Positions 26,848-35,836 of a stretch of 64,000 bases of DNA are shown here, piece by piece. The stretch comes from Chryseobacterium sp. ERMR1:04 (GTDB lineage Bacteria; Bacteroidota; Bacteroidia; Flavobacteriales; Weeksellaceae). A model generated the notes under the pieces. The model searched no databases, was not told where the DNA came from, and saw only the letters and a list, made by a program, of their open reading frames with translations. Where the stretch lies: the NCBI RefSeq assembly GCF_001297705.1, contig NZ_LIRF01000005.1:558001-622000 (forward strand), in the 5' to 3' direction. The stretch's first letter is position 1. Each line of letters starts with the position of its first letter. A program made the translations under genes and the position numbers.

Positions 26848-28959
26848 ATGTTTCAAAATAGTAAATCATCAAAAGATCAAGTTCCTAAACTTGGCCAAAG
26901 TTCTGATCCAATCAAACAGGTAACTGAAAATATTGGAAAAGAAACTTTAAATAAAATAGATCAGAAATTATCCGATAAAGTTCAGAAGACCGGGCAGACA
27001 ATAAACCAGGCACAAACATATTCCAATATGTTTATGAATCAGGTCATCCAGCCCAACAATCCATCCATAACACCAGATAAAGTTTGGAAGAATCAGCCTG
27101 TCTCCAAAATACATAATGCCAAGGCGATTGCCGAAAATCAAATTTTAGGGATTAACCGTGTGGTTAAGCTAGAAATTGTCATTGAAGGTAAGGTAATAAA
27201 GCATTTCAAACATTTCAAATTAAAACAGAGTGCTGTAAAACACCATGAATTCAGTTTGATGCTGGCTCATGATACATTGGGCAGTGCTGAAAATCATAAT
27301 CTTGAAGAGGCCCAAAATTTTTTGGGAAAACGAATTACCGTAATTTTTAAATATAAAGATGTAGAAGATGGCCCAGAAAGGAATTTTGTTGGCGTGATTA
27401 CACAAGTTGGTTTCAGTCAGGAAAAAGGCAGTTTAGGGAATATTCTTCTTCACGGCTTTAGCCCTACTATTTTGCTGGATGCTGCGCCTCATATTCAAAG
27501 TTTTGGTGGCAAACAGGAAATCAGTCTCAACAGCCTTGCAGATCAGGTAATCAAAGAAGGATTGGGAGCAAGCAAATTTGACTTCAGGGTAAATGCACAG
27601 CATGGAAATATCTCTTATAGCTCGCAATATGAAGAAACCCATTATAATTATCTGGCAAGAATAGCCGAAGCTTATGGCGAGCAGTTCTTCTATGACGGTG
27701 AAGTATTGCATTTCGGGAAACTGCCACCGCAGGAAAAGCCTGTTAAGCTTACTTATGGCAGCACTGTAAATGATGTAAATATTATGATGAACGTGCAACA
27801 TGTAAATCCGACTTTTTATGGTTATAACAGCAGCAAAAATGAAAAACTAGAAACTGGAAATTCAAAAATCAGCCATACATCAGACATCGCAAAACGTGCT
27901 TACGAAATATCAGAAAAAACGTTTTCGACACCTTCTTTAAGGGTAGCGCCTATAAAAGCATCTTCATTTATGGATATTGATGCTTCACAAAAAGGTACCG
28001 CCGGTAGTAAAGCCTCAGAAGTTTTTATAACCTCAGGAACTTCTACCATTCCATTTTTATACCCAGGTTGCATTGCAGATATTGAAATGCGCAAATCGGA
28101 TAGTAACGAAACTAGCTATTTTACAAAACTTATGATTATAGATGTTAATCATGAAGTAGATGCAAGGGGTTACTATACCGGAACATTTGAAGCGATTGCA
28201 TCAGATACCGGTTTTATCCCCCGTCCGGAGTTTCATGTACCTAAAGCAGAACCACAATTTGCAAAAGTTATATCTAATACCGATCCACAAAACCAGGGGA
28301 GAGTGCAGGTAAAGTTTGACTGGCAGAACGGAGATAGCATATCAGAATTTATCCGCGTGATGACGCCCGATGCCGGAGGCAGTGATAAGGTAAGTAAAAA
28401 CCGAGGCTTTATGGCTGTTCCCGAAGTTGGAGATCAGGTCATCGTTAATTTTGTTCATCAGCATCCCGACCGACCGTTTGTAATGGGTGGCATGTTTCAC
28501 GGTGGAGTTGGCGGCGGCGGCGGACAAAATAATAACGTAAAAAGTTTGAGCAGCCGAAGTGGAAATAAACTGGAACTGAATGATGGCGAGGGGTCTGTAT
28601 TCCTGACCGATCAGGGCGGTGCCAATATGAAATTTGACGGTAAAGGAAATGCAACAACAAGTGCAAATATCAGTCATCATGTAACCGCCGGAAATAAGCA
28701 TTCTACGAACGTTGGAAAGGGTCAAAGCGTATTAACTATGGGCGATGATGGTGTTATAGATCTGAGTGGAACCTCAAAGGTTATTTTAAAAGTTGGAAGC
28801 AGTACTATAACAATAGATGGCGAAAGTATTACCGTGAAATCTAAAACAGTAAATGTTGAAGGAACCTCTACCACTAATGTAGGAAAAGCCAAAGGAAGCC
28901 CTGGAATGATCGTGACAAGCGAAGTGAAAATTACCGGTAAAGATGTATTTATAAATTAA
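26848..28959 (+). CDS. vgrG: Type VI secretion VgrG spike protein
   Basis: From ATG 26848 (MFQNSKSSKDQVPKLGQ) 703 residues; an upstream TTG at 26815 is less likely. About 100 Gln/Lys-rich N-terminal residues are followed by a gp27-like region (HHEFSLMLAHDTLGS, YNYLARIAEAYGEQFFYDGE), an OB fold with AKVISNTDPQNQGRVQVKFDW, VMTPDAGGSDKVSKNRGFMAVP, VGDQVIVNFVHQHPDRPFVMGGMFHG, and a C-terminal needle of repeating short strands (ITIDGESITVKSKTVNVEG). This is the spike of a Bacteroidota-type T6SS. No sheath, baseplate or membrane-complex genes are in the window, so it must load on an apparatus encoded elsewhere. Confidence 0.92.
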   Translation: MFQNSKSSKDQVPKLGQSSDPIKQVTENIGKETLNKIDQKLSDKVQKTGQTINQAQTYSNMFMNQVIQPNNPSITPDKVWKNQPVSKIHNAKAIAENQILGINRVVKLEIVIEGKVIKHFKHFKLKQSAVKHHEFSLMLAHDTLGSAENHNLEEAQNFLGKRITVIFKYKDVEDGPERNFVGVITQVGFSQEKGSLGNILLHGFSPTILLDAAPHIQSFGGKQEISLNSLADQVIKEGLGASKFDFRVNAQHGNISYSSQYEETHYNYLARIAEAYGEQFFYDGEVLHFGKLPPQEKPVKLTYGSTVNDVNIMMNVQHVNPTFYGYNSSKNEKLETGNSKISHTSDIAKRAYEISEKTFSTPSLRVAPIKASSFMDIDASQKGTAGSKASEVFITSGTSTIPFLYPGCIADIEMRKSDSNETSYFTKLMIIDVNHEVDARGYYTGTFEAIASDTGFIPRPEFHVPKAEPQFAKVISNTDPQNQGRVQVKFDWQNGDSISEFIRVMTPDAGGSDKVSKNRGFMAVPEVGDQVIVNFVHQHPDRPFVMGGMFHGGVGGGGGQNNNVKSLSSRSGNKLELNDGEGSVFLTDQGGANMKFDGKGNATTSANISHHVTAGNKHSTNVGKGQSVLTMGDDGVIDLSGTSKVILKVGSSTITIDGESITVKSKTVNVEGTSTTNVGKAKGSPGMIVTSEVKITGKDVFIN

Positions 28960-28963
28960 AAGT

Positions 28964-29911
28964 ATGATAAACGATAAAAGAATCAAGATAAGACAACCCT
29001 TTAGGGATCAATATACACTTTCCATTGATGCTGAGGTAAATGCAATAGAATCTACTATCCTTTCTACAGTTGAAATACGATATGATTTTCAAGTGCTGAG
29101 CATAAAGGAAGATTTTGTAGAAGTAAGGCTTTTGGTGCTGGAAAGCAAAGTGGTAAAGGCAAATAATCCAATGGTTAAGGAGGTGGCACAGGTAAGCCAG
29201 GTTTTTGGGCGGATGTATAATGAACTGCACCTGCAAATAGCGCCGAGTGGCAAAGTACTTAAAGTGCTTAACACCGATTTTATTTTATCAAAATGGGCAG
29301 AGACCAAAGCAGAAATACAGAAACATATTTCAGGAAACGCAGAATTGGAACAAGCCATAACCTTACATGATGAAATTTTTAATAATGCTGATAAGGTGAT
29401 GATCGCGGTTCAGGCCAACGAATTTTTCGCCATGTATTTTGGACATGTATATGATACCGATTTACCAGCGGCTAAAAAGATTTTTGGTACTAATATTTTT
29501 AATACCGCAAATCTGGAATGGAACCTTAAATCAGAATGTAATTCAACATTACCTGTTAAGGGCAAAGAAACATTGATTGTTAATACCAAGGCTTATCCGC
29601 AGTTGCCACTAAGTGATGGCTTTTGTAATGCTGCTTATCATCAATTTAAAGACAAAATTAAAATTGACCCTGTTCAGATCAAGATGATACAGGATGAGGA
29701 GCGTTTAGTAGAATATGAAAGCGGAAGACTAAGAAGATCTGATGTAAGTAAAATGGAGGAAGTAAATCCCGAAAAGCTATATCATAAATTTAAGTTTACG
29801 ATGTTGAGCGATGGAGAAAAACAAACGCTTAAAAAAAACAAACACACCGAAAATGAGACAAAAGCTGCACCAGAAAATGATGAAAAAATATATGGCGTAA
29901 GATGGTCATGA
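28964..29911 (+). CDS. Unknown VgrG-linked protein, possible effector adaptor
   Basis: 315 residues, soluble, no signal peptide. I do not recognise a named domain. It has an N-terminal beta-rich half and a helical centre (KWAETKAEIQKHISGNAELEQA), and ends in a charged tail. It starts 5 bases after vgrG and precedes the PAAR-like toxin gene, the place where T6SS adaptor or chaperone genes are usually found. A role in loading the toxin on VgrG is therefore likely but inferred only from position. Confidence 0.6.
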   Translation: MINDKRIKIRQPFRDQYTLSIDAEVNAIESTILSTVEIRYDFQVLSIKEDFVEVRLLVLESKVVKANNPMVKEVAQVSQVFGRMYNELHLQIAPSGKVLKVLNTDFILSKWAETKAEIQKHISGNAELEQAITLHDEIFNNADKVMIAVQANEFFAMYFGHVYDTDLPAAKKIFGTNIFNTANLEWNLKSECNSTLPVKGKETLIVNTKAYPQLPLSDGFCNAAYHQFKDKIKIDPVQIKMIQDEERLVEYESGRLRRSDVSKMEEVNPEKLYHKFKFTMLSDGEKQTLKKNKHTENETKAAPENDEKIYGVRWS

Positions 29912-30001
29912 TATATACCCTGAAAGCATTTGTCAGAACAGTTAAATCAAGGGGTTTATCTAAAGTGAAAATAGAAAGGATTCGGATTTAAAAATATAAT
30001 T

Positions 30002-30265
30002 ATGAAACCTGCACATACAAAAAAATCATTTTTATACCCAGGAAAAAAATGGGAAAAGACTTTCCAGATATGGCGTATCAGTATTCGGATTGGGTTAACT
30101 AGAGATTTTGATACTTCGTCATTTTTTATTGAAAAGAGTTTTAAAAAAGGAGAGCACATCTTTCTTCGTCAGCATGTTTTTCAAAAAATATACAACGGAG
30201 ACAAGATAAGATTGGCACATCATACACGAAAGCAAATATTGAAAAAAGTAATAAGTGGGCAATAA
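30002..30265 (+). CDS. Doubtful small Lys-rich open frame before the toxin gene
   Basis: 87 residues, very basic, overlapping the toxin start by 11 bases. No domain recognised. The composition is compatible with a chance frame, but the 343-base gap between the VgrG-linked gene and the toxin would otherwise be empty, and the overlap would allow coupled translation of the GTG-started toxin. Kept with low confidence. Confidence 0.3.
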   Translation: MKPAHTKKSFLYPGKKWEKTFQIWRISIRIGLTRDFDTSSFFIEKSFKKGEHIFLRQHVFQKIYNGDKIRLAHHTRKQILKKVISGQ

Positions 30266-31877
30266 AAGAATCACTGAGAACGACTTTTGGCAGTGTACAA
30301 ATGGCGCTGTACCCGCACAGCTGCAAGGCTCCAATAAAACCACCAAAAAAGCATCAGGAGAAAAATATATAACTGTAAACGATAAAGTAACCAGTAGTTG
30401 GATAGATTTTGGCTGTACTAAGCTCATGCTAATATATGCACTATTGGCAGCAGCTGTAGTTGTAATTGCCGCAATGACTGTAGCTACAGGTGGAGCAGCG
30501 CTGATCGCATTAGGTGCACTTGCTGGTTTAGCGGGTGCTGCCTGGGGAGCAGTTGTAGGCAGTATGCTCTGTGGCCATCTGGGTGCCAAAATAAGAAAAT
30601 GGGTAGAAGTACCTAAAGCTAACAAAACTGTAATCCAGGGAATAACGCAGGTAACAGGTGATTTCAAAATGACTTGCATGATACCTGGCGGAATAGTTAC
30701 CTTCAATCCTAAAATTAAAAGCTGGAATCAGGCAATTGCATTGGGTGCGTCCAATTATTTGGGAAAACTAATGGAGGGAATGATGGCTGGTGCTGCCGTA
30801 GGTATGGCAGGCGCATTATGGGCGGGAGGTGCATCGGCGTTTACAAGTGGCGGAATAAGAGGGATTGGACAGGCTGCTTGGCAATTTGCGAAGAGTTGCC
30901 CTATGAATATTGTGAAAAACATTGCGGCTTCCTTTGGGTATGCTGGCGCTGGAGCAAGCACAACAGCAGTGTGGACAACGGTTGGTACAGCAGTTGGTTT
31001 ACGTACTGCTACTGCGACACAGGCTGGTTTAGGGCATTATGGTAATACTGGAGAATCGGGATGGGGAGCTGCGGGAACAGGTGTTTTTGCAATGGAGACC
31101 GGTATGTACGAATCTGGGCAGAATATGGCCGGCTCTGCATTAGGATGGAAAAAGGAGGATGGAACAGGATATTCCACAAGCTGGCAGGATGTTGCGGGTA
31201 TGGCAATGCTTTTATCACCAGTACATAAGGCACCAGAAGAGCTGACTAGTAAGACAGAGCCAAAGAATAAAGTTGAAGAATCTGTAAAAGATGGTGAAGG
31301 TAAAAAGACTGATAAAGAGCAAACTGTTAGAGATGGCAATGTAACGGAAAACCAGGATAGTGAGCCAGCAGGCGAAAGAGAGGCATTCGAGATGAATGAA
31401 AGTGTCAGAGTTACTCCTGAAAGTTTGGGAATTGGTTTATTAAAAGACAGTCCGATTTTACTAGATATATACCATGCAACTTTAGAGAAGATGGCTAATT
31501 CTCCAAAAGATAATATTTACAAAAGATATATTGAAGCAAAAAATAATAATTTTGAAGGAATGACAAGGGAACAAATTCAAAAAATGTGTACAGATGTATG
31601 GAAAAATACAAGAAAAGAATTTGGCAAAGAAGCGAGAAGTAGAGGTATTACAATTGAAGGCGAAGTTCACCACTGGAATTATCCAAAATATGATAATCCT
31701 CATGATGTTTTAAATCCAAACCAATTAACTGAACCTGTTTCTCGTGATGTCCATCAACAAGCTCATGAACAAACAACATCTGACCCATCAAAAATTTGGG
31801 AAGGTCCAATTAGTAATGATCATGCTATTGTTCCTGAACCGTATAATTTACCACAACCCCGTCCAATTTCCCCTTAA
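30255..31877 (+). CDS. T6SS PAAR-like polymorphic toxin with HNH/GHH-type nuclease end
   Basis: 540 residues from GTG 30255; a TAA directly precedes it and no upstream start exists. The start (ENDFWQCTNGAVPAQLQG, ASGEKYITVNDKVTS, CMIPGGIVTFNPKI) resembles PAAR-like spike-tip domains, interrupted by long Gly/Ala-rich hydrophobic helices at about 57-110 and 170-260. An acidic linker follows (about 325-380). The C-terminal 160 residues hold GEVHHWNYPKY (His472, His473), NPNQLTEP and DVHQQAHE, the His-His...Asn...His-x3-His pattern of HNH/ENDO VII-like toxins (GHH/WHH group). Architecture indicates a DNase delivered by the VgrG encoded upstream. The next gene is the likely immunity. Confidence 0.75.
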   Translation: MGNKRITENDFWQCTNGAVPAQLQGSNKTTKKASGEKYITVNDKVTSSWIDFGCTKLMLIYALLAAAVVVIAAMTVATGGAALIALGALAGLAGAAWGAVVGSMLCGHLGAKIRKWVEVPKANKTVIQGITQVTGDFKMTCMIPGGIVTFNPKIKSWNQAIALGASNYLGKLMEGMMAGAAVGMAGALWAGGASAFTSGGIRGIGQAAWQFAKSCPMNIVKNIAASFGYAGAGASTTAVWTTVGTAVGLRTATATQAGLGHYGNTGESGWGAAGTGVFAMETGMYESGQNMAGSALGWKKEDGTGYSTSWQDVAGMAMLLSPVHKAPEELTSKTEPKNKVEESVKDGEGKKTDKEQTVRDGNVTENQDSEPAGEREAFEMNESVRVTPESLGIGLLKDSPILLDIYHATLEKMANSPKDNIYKRYIEAKNNNFEGMTREQIQKMCTDVWKNTRKEFGKEARSRGITIEGEVHHWNYPKYDNPHDVLNPNQLTEPVSRDVHQQAHEQTTSDPSKIWEGPISNDHAIVPEPYNLPQPRPISP

Positions 31878-31929
31878 AATATTAGTTTAGTTATGAAATT
31901 TTGTTTAAATTTAATATAAAATAATTACA

Positions 31930-32763
31930 ATGGAATTGTTGAAGAAAATAGTTAATAAGTTAAATATAGATATTAATCTTCAAAATTTAATTTTTAGGAA
32001 AATTGACATACCATATCATGATGATTATAATTCCGTTGATACGTATTGGTATCAACATCCTCCTTGTTTAGTTCCTTTATTTTTAGGTTATGGAGCATCT
32101 TATAAGGGAGTTATTAATCATTTTTTTATTGATAGAAAGAATCCTTTTGTAGAGCTGGATTTGGAATATGGTTCTATAGTAGAAACTGCCTTTAATTTTA
32201 AACAGTTAGCAGTATGCCTAATTCTACCAATAATTATCTCTGAGGATGGTCTTACTGATGAAATTATTGATTTTGCAAACAAAATTAATTTTAAAGAATA
32301 TCAGGAAATAGATGATTTTTCTAATCAATATGGAGATAATACAGATTATTTCAATGAATTAGTGTATTTTAAAGACAATTTGCCATTAGGTATTATTAAA
32401 GATATAACAACATACAAAGGAGATTTCCCATCTTCTTATGACAATTTTAATGAGCCACAGCTGACTAATTCTTGCTCGTTTGAAATTTCCCCCACCGTTT
32501 ACGAAATTATAAAAAATGATAAAGAAACACCTAAATGGTTGATTAAAGAAACAAATAAAAAAGAGCTTTTTAAAGATTTTGTTCTTAACAACAAATTGAA
32601 GGAGGCTTGGCTAACGTTAAATAGTAAGGGTTGGTTACTGAAAGATGTCGCTGAAGGGTTAGAAATATTAAAGTCAAAAACGAATGATGAACTTTTTCAT
32701 TTAATAGCTGACAATTGGATTGAAGGGTGGCAAAAATCGACATTCTTAGATAGCAATTATTAG
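31930..32763 (+). CDS. Candidate immunity protein for the T6SS nuclease
   Basis: 277 residues, soluble, acidic, strongly AT-rich. It lies 52 bases after the toxin. The region VDTYWYQHPPCLVPLFLGYGASYKGVINHFFID with LDLEYGSIVETAFNF resembles SMI1/KNR4-type (SUKH) immunity proteins, but I am not certain of the family. Its C-terminal 80 residues are helical. Position directly after a polymorphic nuclease makes immunity the simplest role. Confidence 0.6.
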   Translation: MELLKKIVNKLNIDINLQNLIFRKIDIPYHDDYNSVDTYWYQHPPCLVPLFLGYGASYKGVINHFFIDRKNPFVELDLEYGSIVETAFNFKQLAVCLILPIIISEDGLTDEIIDFANKINFKEYQEIDDFSNQYGDNTDYFNELVYFKDNLPLGIIKDITTYKGDFPSSYDNFNEPQLTNSCSFEISPTVYEIIKNDKETPKWLIKETNKKELFKDFVLNNKLKEAWLTLNSKGWLLKDVAEGLEILKSKTNDELFHLIADNWIEGWQKSTFLDSNY

Positions 32764-32809
32764 TTGCATTGGAAAGATTCTAAAAAGTGGCGGAGATAAT
32801 TACAATAAT

Positions 32810-33520
32810 ATGGTATGAGATAAAATTAAGCCACAAGAGTATTTTGATTTATATATTCAGAATACTCAAAAAAGGAAAAGTAAATATATCGAGAAAATAG
32901 AAGGATTAGATGATCTGCATTAAGGATACATAAATAGTGCTACCACATTAGATCTTTTTACAAGGAACCTATTTATAGCAAAGTATTCGGAAGGTTATGA
33001 AGTTTCACAACTACGACATGACTATGTAAAATCTATAAAATTGTTTGAATTAACTTATAATTCTACCTCTTTTTATGTTCAAATGTTGTGGATGATATCT
33101 ATTGGAATAATGTTAGATATAGAAGCAGATGAATTTTCTAAACTTATAGAGTTAATTAAGAAAGATGATCCAAATGACTATTTAATAGATTTTCTCTTAA
33201 GTAAAAAAGTAAATTGGGACAAACAAGCTAAAAACTTTAAATTTCCTGATCCCTATCAGTGATTAGAGCAAGTTATATCTTTAGCGACGAGAGGTGAGAA
33301 AGAGAAGGCAGTAGAAAGACTAAAATTATATTTAGATAAAGAATGGTACAAAGGACATTCAGATACGGGATGGTACGCTAATCATAAAAGTAAACACGAC
33401 ACTTATGCAGGATATTGGAATTGGGAAAGTGGCGCATTGGTGCAAGTTTTAGGCTTAGATGATAGTTCTCTAAAGGATCAACAATATTACCCTTATGATA
33501 TGGTTCATTGGAATGATTAG
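32810..33520 (+). pseudogene. Degraded PoNi-type (DUF1910/DUF1911) immunity gene
   Basis: One reading frame from ATG 32810 to TAG 33518 would encode about 236 residues, but it contains three stops: TGA 32816, TAA 32921, TGA 33260. No frameshift is needed. Between stops it reads KPQEYFDLYI, KIEGLDD, NSATTLDLFTRNLF, SEGYEVSQLRHDYVKSIKLF, then WYKGHSDTGWYANHK, YAGYWNWESGALVQVLGLDD and YYPYDMVHW, the conserved ending of DUF1911 immunity proteins for PoNe nucleases. No PoNe toxin is present, so this looks like a lapsed orphan immunity gene left beside the T6SS cassette. Confidence 0.75.
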
Positions 33521-33550
33521 AAATTAATTTTAAGAATATTTGATTACATA

Positions 33551-33584
33551 AGACTACCTGGAATTTTATCAGGTAGTCTTTTTT
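33551..33584 (+). terminator. Intrinsic terminator closing the T6SS cargo
   Basis: A 10-bp perfect stem AGACTACCTG/CAGGTAGTCT with a 9-base loop, followed by TTTTTT. Confidence 0.9.
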
Positions 33585-33804
33585 AATACTCTGATAGCAA
33601 AAGGCGTAATATTTAAGGTCAAGAAAATGTTAAAAATGTACCTTTTACCATGTCCCAATATGCATGTGATGAGAGGAATGTGGGGGCAGTTCATTTTGAT
33701 CAAAACTGCAATTATGGTTAATAACTTGATGGTAGAATTTTCATCAAACATTAGAGATTGCATCAACAAATATTTAACTTTAACTTGTTATTTGAATTAA
33801 ATAA

Positions 33805-34395
33805 GTGAAATCCTTAACCATAATCGCTGAAAAGGAGTTGCTACTTCGGTTGCGGGATGGGGATTATACAGCTTTTGAGAAAATCTATTCCATTCATAAG
33901 GAAAAGCTAGCAGGCCGTCTCTTCAGACTGCTTAAATCATGGGAATTGGTTGAAGATATTTTACAGGAACTTTTCATAAAATTATGGAATAACAGGGATA
34001 TAATAGATGGAGATAAACCGCTTGAAGCTTATCTGTACCGTATTGCATCCAATCTTGTAAACGACTATTTCCGGAGTGTCTCTAAAGACAAAAATTTGGC
34101 GGATGAATTATGGCATCGCATTTCAGAGGTTTATAATCCTTTTGAAGAAATCTCACAGGAAAGCGCCGACCAGGAACTCTTTCGTTCTATAAACAAACTT
34201 CCTGAGCAACGAAAAAAGGTTTTTCTCCTATGCAAATTGGAGAAGAAAAGTTATGCAGAAGTAAGCAAGCTTTTGCAAATTTCAGAAGCAGCAGTAAACG
34301 ACCATATTACAAAAGCAAACAAATTCTTAAAAGATAATTACGATAAGGCGATTCCTTTTGCTGTTATTGTATTCTGTCATTATCTCATTAGTTAG
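33805..34395 (+). CDS. ECF sigma-70 family sigma factor, module B
   Basis: 196 residues from GTG 33805. Region 2 at about 20-90 (FEKIYSIHKEKLAGRLFRLL, LVEDILQELFIKLWNNRD, AYLYRIASNLVNDYFR) and region 4 at about 125-180 (INKLPEQRKKVFLLCKLEKK, YAEVSKLLQISEAAVNDHI). It starts module B, with the fecR gene 103 bases downstream. It differs clearly from the module A sigma factor, so the two modules are paralogous systems and not a recent duplication. Confidence 0.9.
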   Translation: MKSLTIIAEKELLLRLRDGDYTAFEKIYSIHKEKLAGRLFRLLKSWELVEDILQELFIKLWNNRDIIDGDKPLEAYLYRIASNLVNDYFRSVSKDKNLADELWHRISEVYNPFEEISQESADQELFRSINKLPEQRKKVFLLCKLEKKSYAEVSKLLQISEAAVNDHITKANKFLKDNYDKAIPFAVIVFCHYLIS

Positions 34396-34498
34396 TTTTT
34401 TTTAAGCTGATAATCAGTTAGTTGTAATTTTTTAAAATTTTTATAAATATTACAGCTATTGGTTTAGGTACCATAAGCGTATTAGTTAAAAAGCAACC

Positions 34499-35677
34499 TT
34501 GGAAACTAACCACTATATCAAAGAACTCTTTAATAAATATCTGGATAATACCATTAATAAGGATGAGTATGGTGTTTTGCTAAGGTATTTTGGAAAAGAA
34601 GAGGGTAGTGAGGAAATTCGGGATCTCATCTTCGAAAACTTATCTAGTGATGTTGCAGAAAATAATGCAGTAGGACTAAAAAATACTGTTGATGCGGTCC
34701 AGGATAAACTGCGAAATAAACTTCAGCCTAAAAAGAAATTAAAGCTGATACAAAAATATTGGCCATACGCTGCTCTTGCCCTTTTGGGTTTAGCATTTGC
34801 TTTATATTTTTATCTGAGTAAAACACAAGATCATTTACCAGTTCTAATAACAGATAATCAAATTAGGGTTAATCCGGGAGGCGATAAAGCTACGCTTGTC
34901 CTGGATGATGGCAGAACAATTTTATTAGATACGGTTTCAAATGGCCGTTTACTTGAGCAGCCCGGTGTAGATATTTCTAAGGTAGGTAAAGGGCAGTTAC
35001 AGTATAATGCTACTGATATCGCTTCTCGATTAGTATATAATACTATAAAAACGCCAAATGGAGGGCAGTATCAAGTTATTTTGCCTGATAATACCCATGT
35101 ATGGCTAAACGCGGCATCATCTATCAAATTTCCGACAGCTTTTATTGGAAATAGCCGTGAGGTTATCATCACTGGTGAAGCGTACTTTGAAGTTGCGAAA
35201 AATAAAAACAAACCTTTCAGGGTAAAAACAGCAGACCAAACAGTTGAAGTACTAGGGACACACTTTAATGTGAATAGTTATGCGGATGAACCAAGCACTG
35301 TTACTACGCTTGCAGAAGGTTCAGTACGTGTAAACCTTTCCAGTAGTGGTAATAATTTTATCCATGCTATAACTATCACGCCGGGACAACAAACTACTAC
35401 AACAAAAAATAATATTACTACAGGAACAGCCGACTTAGAATCTGCACTGGCATGGAAAAATAACCAAATTTATTTTAAGCAAGCCAGTATTCAGACCATC
35501 ATGCGGCAGGTTGCACGCTGGTACAATATTGATGTAGAATATATAGGAAAAATCCCTGATAGGAAATTTACAGGTGGTATATACCGTACAGATAACTTGA
35601 ATGATTTACTGAAAATCCTGATGCTAAATGATCTCCATTTCGAATTAATAAATAACACACTAATTGTTAAACCTTAA
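34499..35677 (+). CDS. FecR-family anti-sigma factor, module B
   Basis: 392 residues from TTG 34499 (METNHYIKELFNKYL). One membrane helix at about 88-107 (YWPYAALALLGLAFALYFYL). Periplasmic FecR domain: GGDKATLVLDDGRTILLD, NGGQYQVILPDNTHVWLNAA, REVIITGEAYFEVAKNKNKP, VLGTHFNVNSY. C-terminal DUF4974 region (IQTIMRQVARWYNIDVEY). It should restrain the module B sigma factor and receive the signal from the STN domain of the SusC encoded next. Confidence 0.92.
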   Translation: METNHYIKELFNKYLDNTINKDEYGVLLRYFGKEEGSEEIRDLIFENLSSDVAENNAVGLKNTVDAVQDKLRNKLQPKKKLKLIQKYWPYAALALLGLAFALYFYLSKTQDHLPVLITDNQIRVNPGGDKATLVLDDGRTILLDTVSNGRLLEQPGVDISKVGKGQLQYNATDIASRLVYNTIKTPNGGQYQVILPDNTHVWLNAASSIKFPTAFIGNSREVIITGEAYFEVAKNKNKPFRVKTADQTVEVLGTHFNVNSYADEPSTVTTLAEGSVRVNLSSSGNNFIHAITITPGQQTTTTKNNITTGTADLESALAWKNNQIYFKQASIQTIMRQVARWYNIDVEYIGKIPDRKFTGGIYRTDNLNDLLKILMLNDLHFELINNTLIVKP

Positions 35678-35745
35678 ATCAGTGCCTATGCAGTAGAAGT
35701 TAAATCAAATTTTTAGTATTAGTTAATGATGCCCCAAAATAAAAA

Positions 35746-35775
35746 GCCGGTAATGCTGTCGAGAGCATTAGCCGG
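35746..35775 (-). terminator. Leader hairpin between fecR and susC of module B
   Basis: Stem GCCGG-TAATGCT/AGCATTA-GCCGGC with one bulged base, preceded on the plus strand by AAAAA. The T run is therefore on the minus strand, opposite to transcription of the operon, as in module A at 19512-19540. Either an antisense terminator or an mRNA leader structure of susC. Confidence 0.6.
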
Positions 35776-35836
35776 CAATAGGGGTAGTCATGATAACACC
35801 GTAAAGCAATTATTCAACTAACCCACAAACAAAAAT

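Noticed and set aside
28342..28725. 127-codon minus-strand frame inside vgrG
   Set aside because: Antisense shadow of a gene with clear VgrG motifs.
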